Source of the DNA: Bacteroidetes bacterium SW_9_63_38 | Lineage (GTDB): Bacteria; Bacteroidota; Rhodothermia; Rhodothermales; Salinibacteraceae | Assembly (NCBI GenBank): GCA_003022435.1 | Contig: PXUA01000001.1 | Span: forward strand, 124,001-188,000 | Length of the DNA: 64,000 nucleotides | Direction of reading: 5' to 3' | Part shown: one piece after another, positions 1 through 8,917 of the stretch | How the letters are laid out: each line of letters begins with the position of its first letter | Numbering within the stretch: the first letter of the stretch is position 1 | Notes under the pieces: generated by a model | The model's input: only the letters and a program-made list of their open reading frames with translations | Told to the model about the DNA's origin: nothing | The model's database searches: none | Program-made: the position numbers and the translations under genes

Positions 1-812
1 CCGAGCAACAGGCGTCGGGCTCCCGCCTCGCGCGCCACGTCCGCCGCCTCGCGGGCCGTGCTGTGGCCCGTCTCCACCGCCCGGTCGTGGAGCGCGTCGG
101 CAAACGTCGCGTCGTGGTAGAGCAGATCAACGTCCTCGGCCGACGCCCGCCCGCCATCGCAGGGGCGCGTGTCGGTGGCGTACGCGAACGAGATGCACGG
201 TCGCGGCGGCCCCAGCACCTGCTCGGGCCGCACTGTGGTGCCGTCGTCGGTTGTCACAGACTCGCCGTCCTGCAAGCGCCCAAACGCCGGCCCCTCCGGC
301 ACCCCCAACTCGCGTGCCCGCTCCGGATGAAACCGTCCGGGTCGGGTTCGCTCCTCCAGCCGAAACCCCATCGCAAAGCGCCGATGGGCCAATGGACGCG
401 CCGTCACCGTGAGCTCGTCGGTCTCGTACACATCCACCGCCGTAAGATCGCCTCCGATCTCGCGAATCTCCACCGGAAAGGGCAGCTCCTCCGGATGGGC
501 GCCCGGAATGGCCGCCAGCATGGCCCGAGCCCCGTCGGGCACCACCAGAGTCACCGGATCCCGGCGCTGCTGCAACGCCATCGTCGACAGCAACCCCGGC
601 AGCCCGTAGCAGTGATCTCCGTGCAGGTGGCTCACAAAAATTGCGTCGATCCGCGCTCGGCTCAGGTCCGCGTGCATCAGCCGATACTGCGTCCCCTCCC
701 CGCAGTCGAACAGCAGAACCCGCCCCTTCCGCTCCACCGCCAGGGCCGACAGGTGCCGGGTCCCCGTCGGCATCGCCGAGGCCGTGCCGAGTGGAATCAC
801 GTTCGTCGTCAT
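1..812 (-). CDS. rnz: Ribonuclease Z (tRNA 3' endonuclease), C-terminus cut by window edge
   Basis: This is a metallo-beta-lactamase-fold endonuclease that removes the 3' trailer from precursor tRNAs. About 270 residues are visible, beginning MTTNVIPLGTASAMPTG; family members are usually near 300, so only the C-terminal tail lies outside the window. The zinc-binding motif SHLHGDHCYG is at about residue 61, and a second metal-ligand stretch, YATDTRPC, follows near residue 215. The ATG at 812 is used because it gives the usual short N-terminus just before the first beta strand. The gene is transcribed towards the window start, and its upstream neighbour is a toxin-antitoxin pair on the same strand. 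The call rests on the motif order and the overall length. Confidence 0.93.
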   Translation of the reverse strand, partial: MTTNVIPLGTASAMPTGTRHLSALAVERKGRVLLFDCGEGTQYRLMHADLSRARIDAIFVSHLHGDHCYGLPGLLSTMALQQRRDPVTLVVPDGARAMLAAIPGAHPEELPFPVEIREIGGDLTAVDVYETDELTVTARPLAHRRFAMGFRLEERTRPGRFHPERARELGVPEGPAFGRLQDGESVTTDDGTTVRPEQVLGPPRPCISFAYATDTRPCDGGRASAEDVDLLYHDATFADALHDRAVETGHSTAREAADVAREAGARRLLL

Positions 813-902
813 GAACACTGCGTGGGCTATCCCCTGTACACTATGGTTTGCCAATGACTCCGGACCGACCTGTACCGGGAAGGGGAGCGTCGGTCGTTGG
901 GA

Positions 903-1320
903 TTACGACTGGAGTGTACGTCGCAGTTCTTCGACGGACCACACCCGAACTGTGAGAAAGTCACGGGCAGAGAGCGCTTCGAAATGCGTATCGTGCGTCA
1001 CAATGGCGTGGGCACCTCCAGCGAGTGCGGTATCGACGAACACATTGTCGTCCGGATCCTCTTCGATCAAGTGCCATCGGTACGAGACGCGCACACGACG
1101 AACGTCCGGCCACAACAGAAATGCTCGAAGGATATTCTCGGCAATCTCCGGTTTCGTCTTTCGTGCGATCACCGCTTCGTATTCTTGCAGGAGAAGAGTC
1201 GACACACAGAGCCCGAGTTCCCCATCTAGAATTGCATCGAACACCCACCGGTATGGGCTCCGTCCCAATGCTAGCCGGCAGAACGTTCGTGTCCAGAACG
1301 ATGTGAAGCGGCTCGGTCAT
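903..1320 (-). pseudogene. PIN-domain toxin (COG1569-like), frameshifted
   Basis: PIN-domain proteins are Mg-dependent RNases that act as toxins of type II toxin-antitoxin systems. The reading frame starts at the ATG at 1320 as MTEPLHIVLDTNVLPAS, with the first catalytic Asp in VLDTNV. It then runs into a wrong frame near 1269. The remaining 121 residues continue in the next frame, starting LGRSPYRWVFDAILDGEL. They carry the other PIN acidic residues in LLLQEYEAV, DDNVFVDTAL and VTHDTHF. Removing one base (A on the minus strand at about 1269) joins the two parts as ASLGRSPYRW, which is what the family normally shows. The 5' end overlaps the antitoxin-like gene by about 50 bases. The toxin is probably inactive unless the shift is a sequencing error or is recoded. 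Confidence 0.8.
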
Positions 1321-1513
1321 GATCGTGAGCCCACTTGCGGATTTGATCGGCGTCGATGTCGTGCTTCTCGACCCACTGATCGAAATCAGAGGTGGCCTTC
1401 TCGGCAAAGTACCGAGCAAGATGCCGCTTCACATTTTTCAGCTCGGCGTCCGTCAACTCCATTGAGAAAAGGTCCAGAAGCTCTCGGTGGAGATTTGTAA
1501 GGGGCGACTTCAT
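1271..1513 (-). CDS. Putative antitoxin partner of the PIN toxin
   Basis: This 80-residue protein begins MKSPLTNLHRELLDLF and includes the stretch LARYFAEKATSDFDQW. Short proteins with this Leu-rich helix followed by RxFAEKA(x)4Dxx(W) are commonly encoded just upstream of COG1569-type PIN toxins in Bacteroidota and other bacteria, where they are presumed antitoxins. Its 3' end overlaps the start of the toxin gene in another frame, as is typical for translationally coupled toxin-antitoxin pairs. No DNA-binding fold (AbrB, RHH, Phd) is obvious to me. The assignment therefore rests on context and the sequence pattern. Because the partner toxin is frameshifted, this antitoxin may now be an orphan. 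Confidence 0.68.
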   Translation of the reverse strand: MKSPLTNLHRELLDLFSMELTDAELKNVKRHLARYFAEKATSDFDQWVEKHDIDADQIRKWAHDHDRAASHRSGHERSAG

Positions 1514-1663
1514 GAGACCCGTTGTTCAATTTTCCCAGATGTGATGCCTTCTTTTCACCTAGAACGCACCACCGTTGAATGTGGTCTCTCCCCGAAGCCC
1601 AACCGGTCCAGCATACAGCAAATGCATGGAGGCTCCGGACGCCCGGACGCAATTTGGTTCCCC

Positions 1664-1830
1664 ATGTCCAGGCCTCCATACGTCCAAAACATCCATGCCT
1701 CCATACGTCCAAAACATCCATGCCTCCATACGTCCAAAACATCCATGCCTCCATGCGTCCAAAGCATCCATGCCTCCACGCGTCCAAAGCATCTATGCCT
1801 CCACGCGTCCAAAGCATCTATGCCTCCACG
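1664..1830. repeat. 25-bp direct tandem repeat, about 6.7 copies
   Basis: The unit ATCCATGCCTCCATACGTCC plus AAAAC is repeated head to tail without spacers. The first copies are identical, and later copies drift (ATGCGTCCAAAGC, then ACGCGTCCAAAGC with ATCT). The region lies between the antitoxin gene and the 3' end of the ABC transporter gene. Because 25 is not a multiple of three, the repeat is open in several frames and yields long spurious reading frames. There are no unique spacers, so it is a minisatellite-like array, not a CRISPR. Confidence 0.92.
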
Positions 1831-1883
1831 CCCCCCCAGAGACGAGCGGACGAGCCATCCCTGTTGGGCGAGAGGCACCGCCG

Positions 1884-3716
1884 TCAGAGCGCCTGGATCT
1901 CCTCCTGCAGCAACTGCTTCTCGTAGAGATCGGCGTAGAGCCCCGGCTCCTCCACCAGCGTCTCGTGCGTGCCCCGCTGCACGATTTCTCCGCGCTCCAT
2001 CACGAGAATGAGGTCCGCGTCCTGCACGGCACTGAGGCGATGACTCACGAGGACGAGCGTGTGATTGCCCTGCCGCTCGCGCAGCGACTGCAGGATGTTG
2101 CGCTCCGTAGCCGTGTCCACCGCCGACAACGCGTCGTCGAAAATGAGAATCCGCGGGTCCCGGATGAGCGCCCGGGCAATGGACGTGCGCTGCTTCTGGC
2201 CCCCCGAGAGCGTAATGCCCCGCTCGCCCACGTACGTGTCGAACCCGTCGGGAAAGTCCTCCACATTCTCCAGCAGAGCCGCCTCGTCCGCCGCCGCCCG
2301 GACCGCTTCCCGCTCGCCCTCCAGGTCGCCGAAGGCAATGTTATTGGCCACCGTGTCGCTGAACAAGAACACGTCCTGCGGCACGTAGCCGATGTGCTGT
2401 CGGAGCGTATCAAGTGGAAGGGTGCGGGCGTCGTGCCCATCGATCATAACACGGCCCTCGTCCGGATCCAGCAGGCGCGGAATCATGCGCACGAGCGTAC
2501 TCTTGCCCGCCCCGGTGCGCCCCACAATGGCCAGCGTTTCGTCCGCCCCCAGTTCGAAGTGGACGCCGCGCAACGCCGGCTCATCCTCCCCCGCGTACTG
2601 GTACCACACGTCCTCAAACACAATCCGCCCCTCAATCGACTGAAGGCCAGGCACCGTCTGCGGCCCGTCGGCAATGTCCGGCTCCGTGTCCATAATCTTC
2701 TGCAGCCGGATCACCGACGCCGAGGCCCGCTGGATCATCGTAATCACGAACCCGAGCGACGCCACGGGCCACGTCATCATATTGATGTAGATGATGTACT
2801 CGGCGATGTTGCCAATCGTGATCACGCCCTCCGCCACGAGCCGTCCCCCCATCCACACCACAATAATCGTCGAGAGCCCTACCAGCAGCAGAAACGAGGG
2901 CCGCCACCCCGACTCGATGAGCGCCAGATCCAAATTGCGGGCCTTGTACTCTTCGCTCTCGTCCTCGAACGCCTCGGCCTCCGCCTCCTCCCGCGTGTAC
3001 GCCTTCAACACCCGAATCCCCGAGAGCGCCTCCTGCACCCGGCTCGTGAGCGTCGAGTACTGCTCCTGCAGCTTCTCGCTGCGGTGGTGCACCATCTGCG
3101 CCATGAAAAAGACCGAGATCGGCAGCAGCGGCATCGGCAGCAGCGCGTAGAGCGTGAGCCGCGGCGAGATGACAACCATCACCGACATCGCCACGAGCAC
3201 CATCACCAGCGAGCGCGTGACGTACATGATGGCCGGCCCGATGTACCGCCGCACCTTCTCGATGTCGTCGGTGGCCCGCGTAATCACATCTCCCGTCGAG
3301 TACTCGTGGTAAAACGTCGCCGATAGCTGCTGGAGATGATCGTACAGGGCGTTGCGCAGGTCGTACTCGATGTGGCGTGAGGCCACCACCACCGTCTGCC
3401 GCATCAAGAACATGAAGAGCCCGCTCGTGAGCGAGAGCCCCACGATGGCCGCCCCGAACAGCAGCAGGGCAACGAAAAAGAACGCGTAGAGATCGGCCTG
3501 CACGGCGGTTCCGTCGTACAACGTGTAGAGCCGCACGAACCGCGGAATGCTATCGACCGCCGTCCGCACGACCATGGGCACGGTGATCTGGAAGGCCGCC
3601 GAGATCATCGTAAACAGCAGCCCCGGAACAAAGAGGTACTTGTACCGCCAGAAAAAGTGGTTGAGGCGCGACAGGGGACCCATCAGTTGTACGATTGTGT
3701 GTGGTAGTACCGACAT
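1884..3716 (-). CDS. ABC exporter, fused permease and ATPase (MdlB/MsbA-like)
   Basis: This is a half-transporter that would dimerise in the inner membrane to export a lipid, peptide or drug; the substrate cannot be told. It has an N-terminal six-helix ABC exporter domain (about residues 20-320) followed by a nucleotide-binding domain. The Walker A motif GRTGAGKST is near residue 400, the signature LSGGQKQRTSIARAL near 503, Walker B ILIFDDALSAVD near 525, and the H-loop VLVSHR near 557. I chose the ATG at 3716 (MSVLPHTIVQ), which has a GGGGACGG stretch upstream and gives 610 residues. An upstream start at 3782 would add 22 unlikely residues, and a downstream one is at 3683 (MGPLSRLNHFF). It appears to be a single-gene unit. 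Confidence 0.93.
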   Translation of the reverse strand: MSVLPHTIVQLMGPLSRLNHFFWRYKYLFVPGLLFTMISAAFQITVPMVVRTAVDSIPRFVRLYTLYDGTAVQADLYAFFFVALLLFGAAIVGLSLTSGLFMFLMRQTVVVASRHIEYDLRNALYDHLQQLSATFYHEYSTGDVITRATDDIEKVRRYIGPAIMYVTRSLVMVLVAMSVMVVISPRLTLYALLPMPLLPISVFFMAQMVHHRSEKLQEQYSTLTSRVQEALSGIRVLKAYTREEAEAEAFEDESEEYKARNLDLALIESGWRPSFLLLVGLSTIIVVWMGGRLVAEGVITIGNIAEYIIYINMMTWPVASLGFVITMIQRASASVIRLQKIMDTEPDIADGPQTVPGLQSIEGRIVFEDVWYQYAGEDEPALRGVHFELGADETLAIVGRTGAGKSTLVRMIPRLLDPDEGRVMIDGHDARTLPLDTLRQHIGYVPQDVFLFSDTVANNIAFGDLEGEREAVRAAADEAALLENVEDFPDGFDTYVGERGITLSGGQKQRTSIARALIRDPRILIFDDALSAVDTATERNILQSLRERQGNHTLVLVSHRLSAVQDADLILVMERGEIVQRGTHETLVEEPGLYADLYEKQLLQEEIQAL

Positions 3717-3878
3717 CGAACGCGCCGTCCCCAGCGCTTCAGCAAGAGCGGATCCGGTCCGTACTCGATCGATCACACCCACAACGAAGCGTCTGGGACG
3801 GCTGATCCGCCCCCTCTACGGAAATGCGCGGCCCCGAACGCCCCCTGCTGTCCTTCCTTCGTCTCGGGGGGACGGGCA

Positions 3879-4511
3879 CTACTTCGATGCGTACTTGATG
3901 GTGCAGCCGTACGGCGCCGCAGTTTTGGGATCAACCTCGTTCCCGTTCATCGCCTGTGTGAGAGCCGTCTTCACGTAGTTGGTCGCCCCCTTCACGTCGG
4001 CCTCGTCGGTGGTGGGCTTATCGTCGATCCCGCCCTTATAGATCAGCGTCCCCTCCGGATTGATAACATACATGTGCGGCGTTACCGTCGCCCCGTAGGT
4101 GCGTCCCACCTCACCGGACGGGTCCATGAGAATGGCGGACATGTGGGCGTCGCGCTGTTCCTTCTGCGCCGTCATCTCCTGCGGCGGATAGTAGCCCTGC
4201 TTTCCCCTCGCGGACGACACGATGGAGAGCCACACTACCCCCTTCTCGGTAAAGGTTTTCTGGAGCCGCTGCATGTTGCCGGTGCCGTAGTGCTTACCGA
4301 CAAACGGGCACTCGAAATTCAGCCACTCCAACACCACGTACGTGCCCTTGAAGTCGGAAAGACTGTGGCTCTCCCCATCCGTATCGGGAAGCGTGAAAGA
4401 CGGCGCGGGCTCGCCGACAGTCGCCTGGGACTGCGCCGTTCGGGGACCTCCGAGGCCCCACAGCAGAAGGCCGGCAACAAGTGCGAGGATGGACGAGACG
4501 CGAATGCGCAT
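3879..4511 (-). CDS. Secreted thioredoxin-like (AhpC/TSA-type) redoxin
   Basis: This 210-residue protein has a Sec signal peptide (MRIRVSSILALVAGLLLWGL, cleavage likely after TAQSQA). A peroxiredoxin/TlpA-like domain follows, beginning VGEPAPSFTLPDTDG. The expected active-site position reads NFECPFVGKHYG. Only one Cys is in the active-site loop, and the other Cys is near the C-terminus (YGCTIKY), unlike the CxxC of thioredoxins. Proteins of this kind are usually annotated as redoxin-domain or thioredoxin-family proteins and act outside the cytoplasm. It lies 41 bases downstream of dsbD on the same strand, so DsbD is a plausible electron donor. That link is inferred from the gene order. Confidence 0.85.
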   Translation of the reverse strand: MRIRVSSILALVAGLLLWGLGGPRTAQSQATVGEPAPSFTLPDTDGESHSLSDFKGTYVVLEWLNFECPFVGKHYGTGNMQRLQKTFTEKGVVWLSIVSSARGKQGYYPPQEMTAQKEQRDAHMSAILMDPSGEVGRTYGATVTPHMYVINPEGTLIYKGGIDDKPTTDEADVKGATNYVKTALTQAMNGNEVDPKTAAPYGCTIKYASK

Positions 4512-4552
4512 AGCAGTTCGAGTGTGGATTGTCGGAAGCGTGAACGAGGCAA

Positions 4553-6745
4553 CTACGAAGACGACGGAAGGTCGTCGAGGGCATTCAGGACGATGTCCTG
4601 CGTGAGCACTTCGGGGAGGAGGGTGGGACCGGAGCCGTCGCCCGGATACAGGACGTAGAGAGGCACCCCGCTCCGCCCGTGCGAGCGAAGCGCCTTCGTG
4701 ATCTGCGGATCACGATTCGTCCAGTCGGCCCGCACGAGCGCCACGTCCCTCTTGGCAAAAGCCTTCTGCACGGCGTCGGTACCGAGCACGGTCTGCTTGT
4801 TCACCTGACACGTGAGACACCAGGCCGCCGTGAAGTCGACGAAGACGGGCCGCCCCTGTTCGCGAAGCTTCTCCACCGTGCTCGTCGAAAAGGAGGTCCA
4901 GGACGAAGACGACGAGGAAGACGTTGCCTCGCTCCCCGCCGACGCGGAACGATCATAGCGCGCGCCGATCACCCCGGCGGCCACGGCCCCGACCACCATA
5001 AGGGTCACCACCACACGCGTTCCCCACGCGACGGCGCCGGACACCATCGGGTCCGACCAACGATGGGCTACCCATCCGGCTATGCCCAGCAGGAGCCCCC
5101 CCGCGAGCAGCAGGGCGACGCCGCCGTTGCCCACCTGCTGGCCGAACACCCACACCAGCCAGATGGCCGTCGCGAACATGGGAAAGGCAAACAACTGCTT
5201 CAGCGTCTCCATCCACGCCCCCGGCTCCGGAAGGCGCTCCAGCCACCCCGGCACCATCGACAGCGCCACATACGGCGTCGCCATGCCGACACCGAGCGCG
5301 GTAAAGATCAGCACGGCCCCGGGCGTCGAGAGGGTGAGCGCCACCCCCAGCGCAGCCCCCATGAACGGCGCCGTGCAGGGCGTCGCGACCACTGTGGCGA
5401 GCCCCCCCGTGAGGAACGCGCCGACATCGCCGCCGCCCTCCGCCCGGCTCTGCAGGCGCCCCCCGAGCGCCATCAGCCGCGACCCGACCTCAAACACCCC
5501 CAGCAGATTCAGCCCGATGCTAAAGAACAGCAGCGCCATCAGCGCCACGAACGTCGGCGACTGCAGTTGAAATCCCCATCCCACCTGACTCCCGGCGGCC
5601 CGCACGGCCAGTAGCACCCCCGCCAGCCCCCACATCGACGCCAACACCCCGGCCCCAAAGAGCGCGCCGTGCCGCCGCATGCCGGCATCCGTGCCCCCCG
5701 CCTCCTCCGCAAAGCCGAGGATTTTGACGGAGAGCACCGGAAAGACGCAGGGCATCAGGTTCAGCAGAAGCCCGCCTGCGAAGGCAAAGAGCAAGGCCCA
5801 CGGCAGGGTGAGCCCCCCATCGCCGGACGACGCGGCGGCAGTCACCGACGCCATGTCCACGCCCGCCAAGGTCGAATCCACCGGCGCAGACATCCGCAGC
5901 GCTCGTACCGTCCCCTCCGCGTCCCAGTGGGTGCCTTCCGGCGCTACGACCACGCCCGTCAGCGTGTCGGCCGGCGCATCCGCGTAGTCCGACTGCTGAA
6001 GCGTAAGCAGGTACGTGTCCCCAGCGCGCGTCACCGGCTGCGGCGCAGCGTGATCGAGCACCTCTTTCTCGGCGGGAAAGAAGTATGCTCCTTCCAGCGA
6101 CGGCGCACGGCCCGACGGGGGCGTCAGGGCAAGCGTATAGCTGCCACTGCTCCGTGCCGCCTGCACCGTCCACCCCTCTACGTTCTCAGGCTGTTTGTCC
6201 AACGCCCCCGAAATCGAGGCGGCACCGGGGCCCTCCCCCGCGGCGGACGCAACCGGAACCGAGCGGTTGAGCGACGCCTCGGCGGGTAGGCAAATGTCGG
6301 CACAGATGAGCCAGCTGGCGTCGCCCTTCAGCGTGACCGTTGTTCCGGGCGTGAGCGTCTCGGGCGGCGTGATTGTGACAGGGAGGACGACCTCGTCGGA
6401 GTAGCCGTAGCTCGTCATCGGCCCGAACGGGATGCGGTGCGGATACGGCCACTGGATCGTCTCCGTCGAGAACGCCTCCGGCAGGCTCCAGTCGATCGAC
6501 GCGGGCTCGCCGGAATCTCCCGGATTTTTCCAATAGCTATGCCAGCCGTCTTCCATCCGGATCCGCAGGCCCACCGTAAACGGCTCCCCCGGCGCGATGG
6601 GCTCAGCGGCTGTCAGCAAGGTGGCCTCGCTGTGCGGGCTCGGATCATCGGTAGTCTGTGCCGGCACCGTCGATGGCACCCCCAGCAGAAGCATCGCCAC
6701 CAGCACCGCTACGCCGGAGCACGCTGCCGAGCGGAACGCGATCAT
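4553..6745 (-). CDS. dsbD: Thiol:disulfide interchange protein DsbD (ScsB-like)
   Basis: DsbD carries electrons from cytoplasmic thioredoxin across the inner membrane to periplasmic thiol proteins. The 730-residue protein starts at MIAFRSAACSG with a signal peptide ending near VPAQ. It then has a periplasmic alpha-type domain and a multi-helix membrane domain with the paired redox cysteines in NLMPCVFPVLS (about residue 329) and ATPCTAPFMG (about 457). A C-terminal thioredoxin domain has the active site AAWCLTCQVN (about 644). The frame stays open upstream to 7180, but that stretch is low-complexity and the ATG at 6745 leads straight into a signal peptide. It is followed by the redoxin gene and probably forms a two-gene operon with it. 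Confidence 0.93.
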   Translation of the reverse strand: MIAFRSAACSGVAVLVAMLLLGVPSTVPAQTTDDPSPHSEATLLTAAEPIAPGEPFTVGLRIRMEDGWHSYWKNPGDSGEPASIDWSLPEAFSTETIQWPYPHRIPFGPMTSYGYSDEVVLPVTITPPETLTPGTTVTLKGDASWLICADICLPAEASLNRSVPVASAAGEGPGAASISGALDKQPENVEGWTVQAARSSGSYTLALTPPSGRAPSLEGAYFFPAEKEVLDHAAPQPVTRAGDTYLLTLQQSDYADAPADTLTGVVVAPEGTHWDAEGTVRALRMSAPVDSTLAGVDMASVTAAASSGDGGLTLPWALLFAFAGGLLLNLMPCVFPVLSVKILGFAEEAGGTDAGMRRHGALFGAGVLASMWGLAGVLLAVRAAGSQVGWGFQLQSPTFVALMALLFFSIGLNLLGVFEVGSRLMALGGRLQSRAEGGGDVGAFLTGGLATVVATPCTAPFMGAALGVALTLSTPGAVLIFTALGVGMATPYVALSMVPGWLERLPEPGAWMETLKQLFAFPMFATAIWLVWVFGQQVGNGGVALLLAGGLLLGIAGWVAHRWSDPMVSGAVAWGTRVVVTLMVVGAVAAGVIGARYDRSASAGSEATSSSSSSSWTSFSTSTVEKLREQGRPVFVDFTAAWCLTCQVNKQTVLGTDAVQKAFAKRDVALVRADWTNRDPQITKALRSHGRSGVPLYVLYPGDGSGPTLLPEVLTQDIVLNALDDLPSSS

Positions 6746-7278
6746 GGCTGACACCGATTCGTGAAAAAGGATTCGTGGGAACGTGCCTACACGCCTCGCC
6801 CCGAGGAGCCAGTTGTCGTCGCAGGGGAGAACAGGCCTCCGTCGTCTGATCAGGTGGTCCGGACCCAACAATCCGCGGACAAGCATTACTACGTTGACGT
6901 TTCGGCGATTGTTGTTACTCGAGAGCGTTGGACGCTCATGCGGTTTTTCCATCCCGTGGAGCAGTGGCAGGTCACCCTCGTCTGTGACGCCGTCGCGGAG
7001 AAACAGGTGCAAGATCCGTCGCTGCGGCGTTCGACCCGCACGGAAACGGTGACGCGATGTCCCGCGAAGGTGTTCTCCCAGCTTCGGCCATCGGGGGCCC
7101 TTCCGGAGCGAGGCTAACTCAATCTCGGTTGAGAACACGGCCTCTACTCCCCTGGTCCCGAACGACTGACAAAAACCCAAAATGTGGGACTTTCCGTGCC
7201 GAATCGGTTGCGTCTATCGGCTTTCCTTTCTTCTTTTAGAGTGCAGTCTTATTCGCATGTTCAAAGTTCCCCCACTCC
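6746..7278. other. Intergenic, no supported gene
   Basis: This 533-base gap is an upstream region for the dsbD operon (leftward) and the small membrane protein at 7279 (rightward). I see no RNA gene, strong hairpin or protein-like reading frame in it. The 5' extension of the dsbD frame through here has no recognisable domain. Confidence 0.6.
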
Positions 7279-7677
7279 TTGATTACTCAAGATACACCCT
7301 ACCTGCAACGAATTCTCAACACCCTCCTCGCGGGCGGCCTGCTTGCCACGGTGGCCTCATGCGGCTCGTGGATGCTGCAGCCCAATCCGGAGGCGACACC
7401 GTTGTACCTCCTTCATCTTCCGCACTGCCTCCTGCTGCCTCTCATTCTGCTGGGCCTCCCCATCCGGTATCTCTCCGCCCCGCTGTCGTCCGTGCGTCGA
7501 TACGGTTGGGGAGCCGCGGTTCTCGGTGCGAGCCTGGCGGGGGCCTGGAGCGTGGCCGCGCTCGTTGACCCCACGGCTGCCTCCGCCGTCACTCAGTGGG
7601 GACTCGTCGTGGGCTGGGGAGCCGGAGGAACGATCTACGAAGGACTGTTGCTGTGGCTGCTGTCGCGCGCGCAGTAG
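7279..7677 (+). CDS. Small hypothetical membrane protein
   Basis: This is a 132-residue protein of unknown function, with a TTG start at 7279 (MITQDTPYLQRILNTLL). Four hydrophobic segments are visible: about residues 11-30, 43-62, 75-94 and 104-128. These suggest a small integral membrane protein. I do not recognise a family, and there are no conserved polar motifs to suggest a catalytic role. It stands alone, preceded by 533 bases without a gene and followed by about 590 more. The non-ATG start makes the exact N-terminus uncertain. Confidence 0.55.
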   Translation: MITQDTPYLQRILNTLLAGGLLATVASCGSWMLQPNPEATPLYLLHLPHCLLLPLILLGLPIRYLSAPLSSVRRYGWGAAVLGASLAGAWSVAALVDPTAASAVTQWGLVVGWGAGGTIYEGLLLWLLSRAQ

Positions 7678-8264
7678 CGCTGGTCTCTGCGGAAGATCCG
7701 CCGGAGACGAAATTGGAGCTGGAAGAGGGGGGTGACGAATGCGTCCGGTTCGTCGCTGCCGCCCGAGGCGCTTCTGTTCCCGCTACGCTCACCTCTGCTT
7801 GCTGGCGTGATGCACAATCATGAGCCCCAACGTCACAATCACACTCGCGAGCAGACTCTATATCAGACTGGCGGTCCCAAACTCAGCATTCCCGGTGTCG
7901 GTCATCACCCCGACGACGCTGCGACCAACCCAGCTCCCGTTGGATGCACTACACCCGAGAATAATCTGGCGGATCATTTTCATGGCGGCGACGAACATGG
8001 TAGATGATTTCGGGAGTGCGTCCCGTTCGGTCGGCCTCTCAGTCCGGCCGGAGGAGAGTGACGCCGCCGGAACTATGCTTCCGAAGGTGGGCGGCCCCGA
8101 TCCGGTCGACATGCGTTCTCGTCTCGTTCGACTGTAGGCCCCCGGCCCGGCGCAGCTCCCTGTCGGTACGTACGCTGTGTTCTGTACGCCCGAACGACCG
8201 ATTCCTCCGCAACGACCGGCCATTCCCCCAACTCGTATCTCTCCGTATCTCTCTTTGCACTCCG
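7678..8264. other. Intergenic; possible remnant of a membrane protein on the minus strand
   Basis: No intact gene is convincing here. On the minus strand between about 8000 and 7800, one frame reads MKMIRQIILGCSASNGSWVG and later GTASLI, then a TAG stop (near 7858), then SLLASVIVTLGLMIVHHAS in the same frame. The part after the stop looks like a transmembrane helix, so this could be a decayed small membrane-protein gene. It could also be chance. Confidence 0.3.
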
Positions 8265-8900
8265 ATGCGCTACTTCGTTCTCGGTTTTGTGTGTATCGTT
8301 GGGAGCCTGCTGCCCACTGCGTCCGTCCTCGGCCAATCCCCCCCCGCCCCCGCCGTAAAAGGCCGTTCGCCGGACGCCGCCGCAGAGGCCCTGCACACGG
8401 CGCAGCAGAGTCATCTCTGGCGGGTGGGGATATGGGGCGGCGCCAATGCCGTCGGGGGACTGGCCCTCGTGTGGGCCTCGTCTCGCTCCGGCCGTCCCGG
8501 ACGCTGGAATTTCGGGGCGATGACAGCCGGGTGGGGAATTGTAAACGTTGGCATCGCGGCGTCCGGAGTCATCACCGCAACGCCGCCGCCGGCAGAGGCC
8601 GCGGCAGTCCTCGACGCCGAGCGCCAGTTTCACAACATTCTCCTCTTCAACCTGGGCCTCAACGTGGCGTATTCGGCGGTCGGAGGCACAATGTTGGCCG
8701 CCGGATACCGGGACGTGTCGAAGGCCGCCCGCTGGCGAGGCTTCGGCAGTGCGCTGGTACTCCAGGGCGCGGGTCTGCTGGTGCTCGACGGCATTGCGTT
8801 CTTTGCCTCCCGCACGCGTCTCGACACCCTTCTCGACCCGGCAACCGCCGTCACCCTCCAGCCGCTTCCCACCGGCGTCGCGCTCACGGCTCATTTCTAA
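8265..8900 (+). CDS. Hypothetical membrane protein with N-terminal signal segment
   Basis: This 211-residue protein starts MRYFVLGFVCIVGSLLPTAS, a signal peptide or first helix with possible cleavage after SVLGQS. The body contains about four further hydrophobic stretches (around residues 50-70, 80-105, 125-150 and 165-185) separated by short polar loops such as SSRSGRPGRWNF. Similar small proteins of four helices after a signal sequence occur in Bacteroidota as uncharacterised families (DUF6992-like is my best guess). No catalytic motif is visible. The gene ends 17 bases before kptA on the same strand, so the two may be co-transcribed. Confidence 0.7.
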   Translation: MRYFVLGFVCIVGSLLPTASVLGQSPPAPAVKGRSPDAAAEALHTAQQSHLWRVGIWGGANAVGGLALVWASSRSGRPGRWNFGAMTAGWGIVNVGIAASGVITATPPPAEAAAVLDAERQFHNILLFNLGLNVAYSAVGGTMLAAGYRDVSKAARWRGFGSALVLQGAGLLVLDGIAFFASRTRLDTLLDPATAVTLQPLPTGVALTAHF

Positions 8901-8917
8901 CGACCCGTACTCCTCCG

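Noticed and set aside
1664-1830. Array of repeats as a possible CRISPR
   Set aside because: The units are directly adjacent without spacers and no cas genes are near; it is a tandem repeat.
1575-3326. 583-residue plus-strand frame across the 25-bp repeat and the ABC transporter
   Set aside because: It reads the antisense of a clear ABC gene with Walker and signature motifs; composition is Arg/His/Pro rich with no domain.
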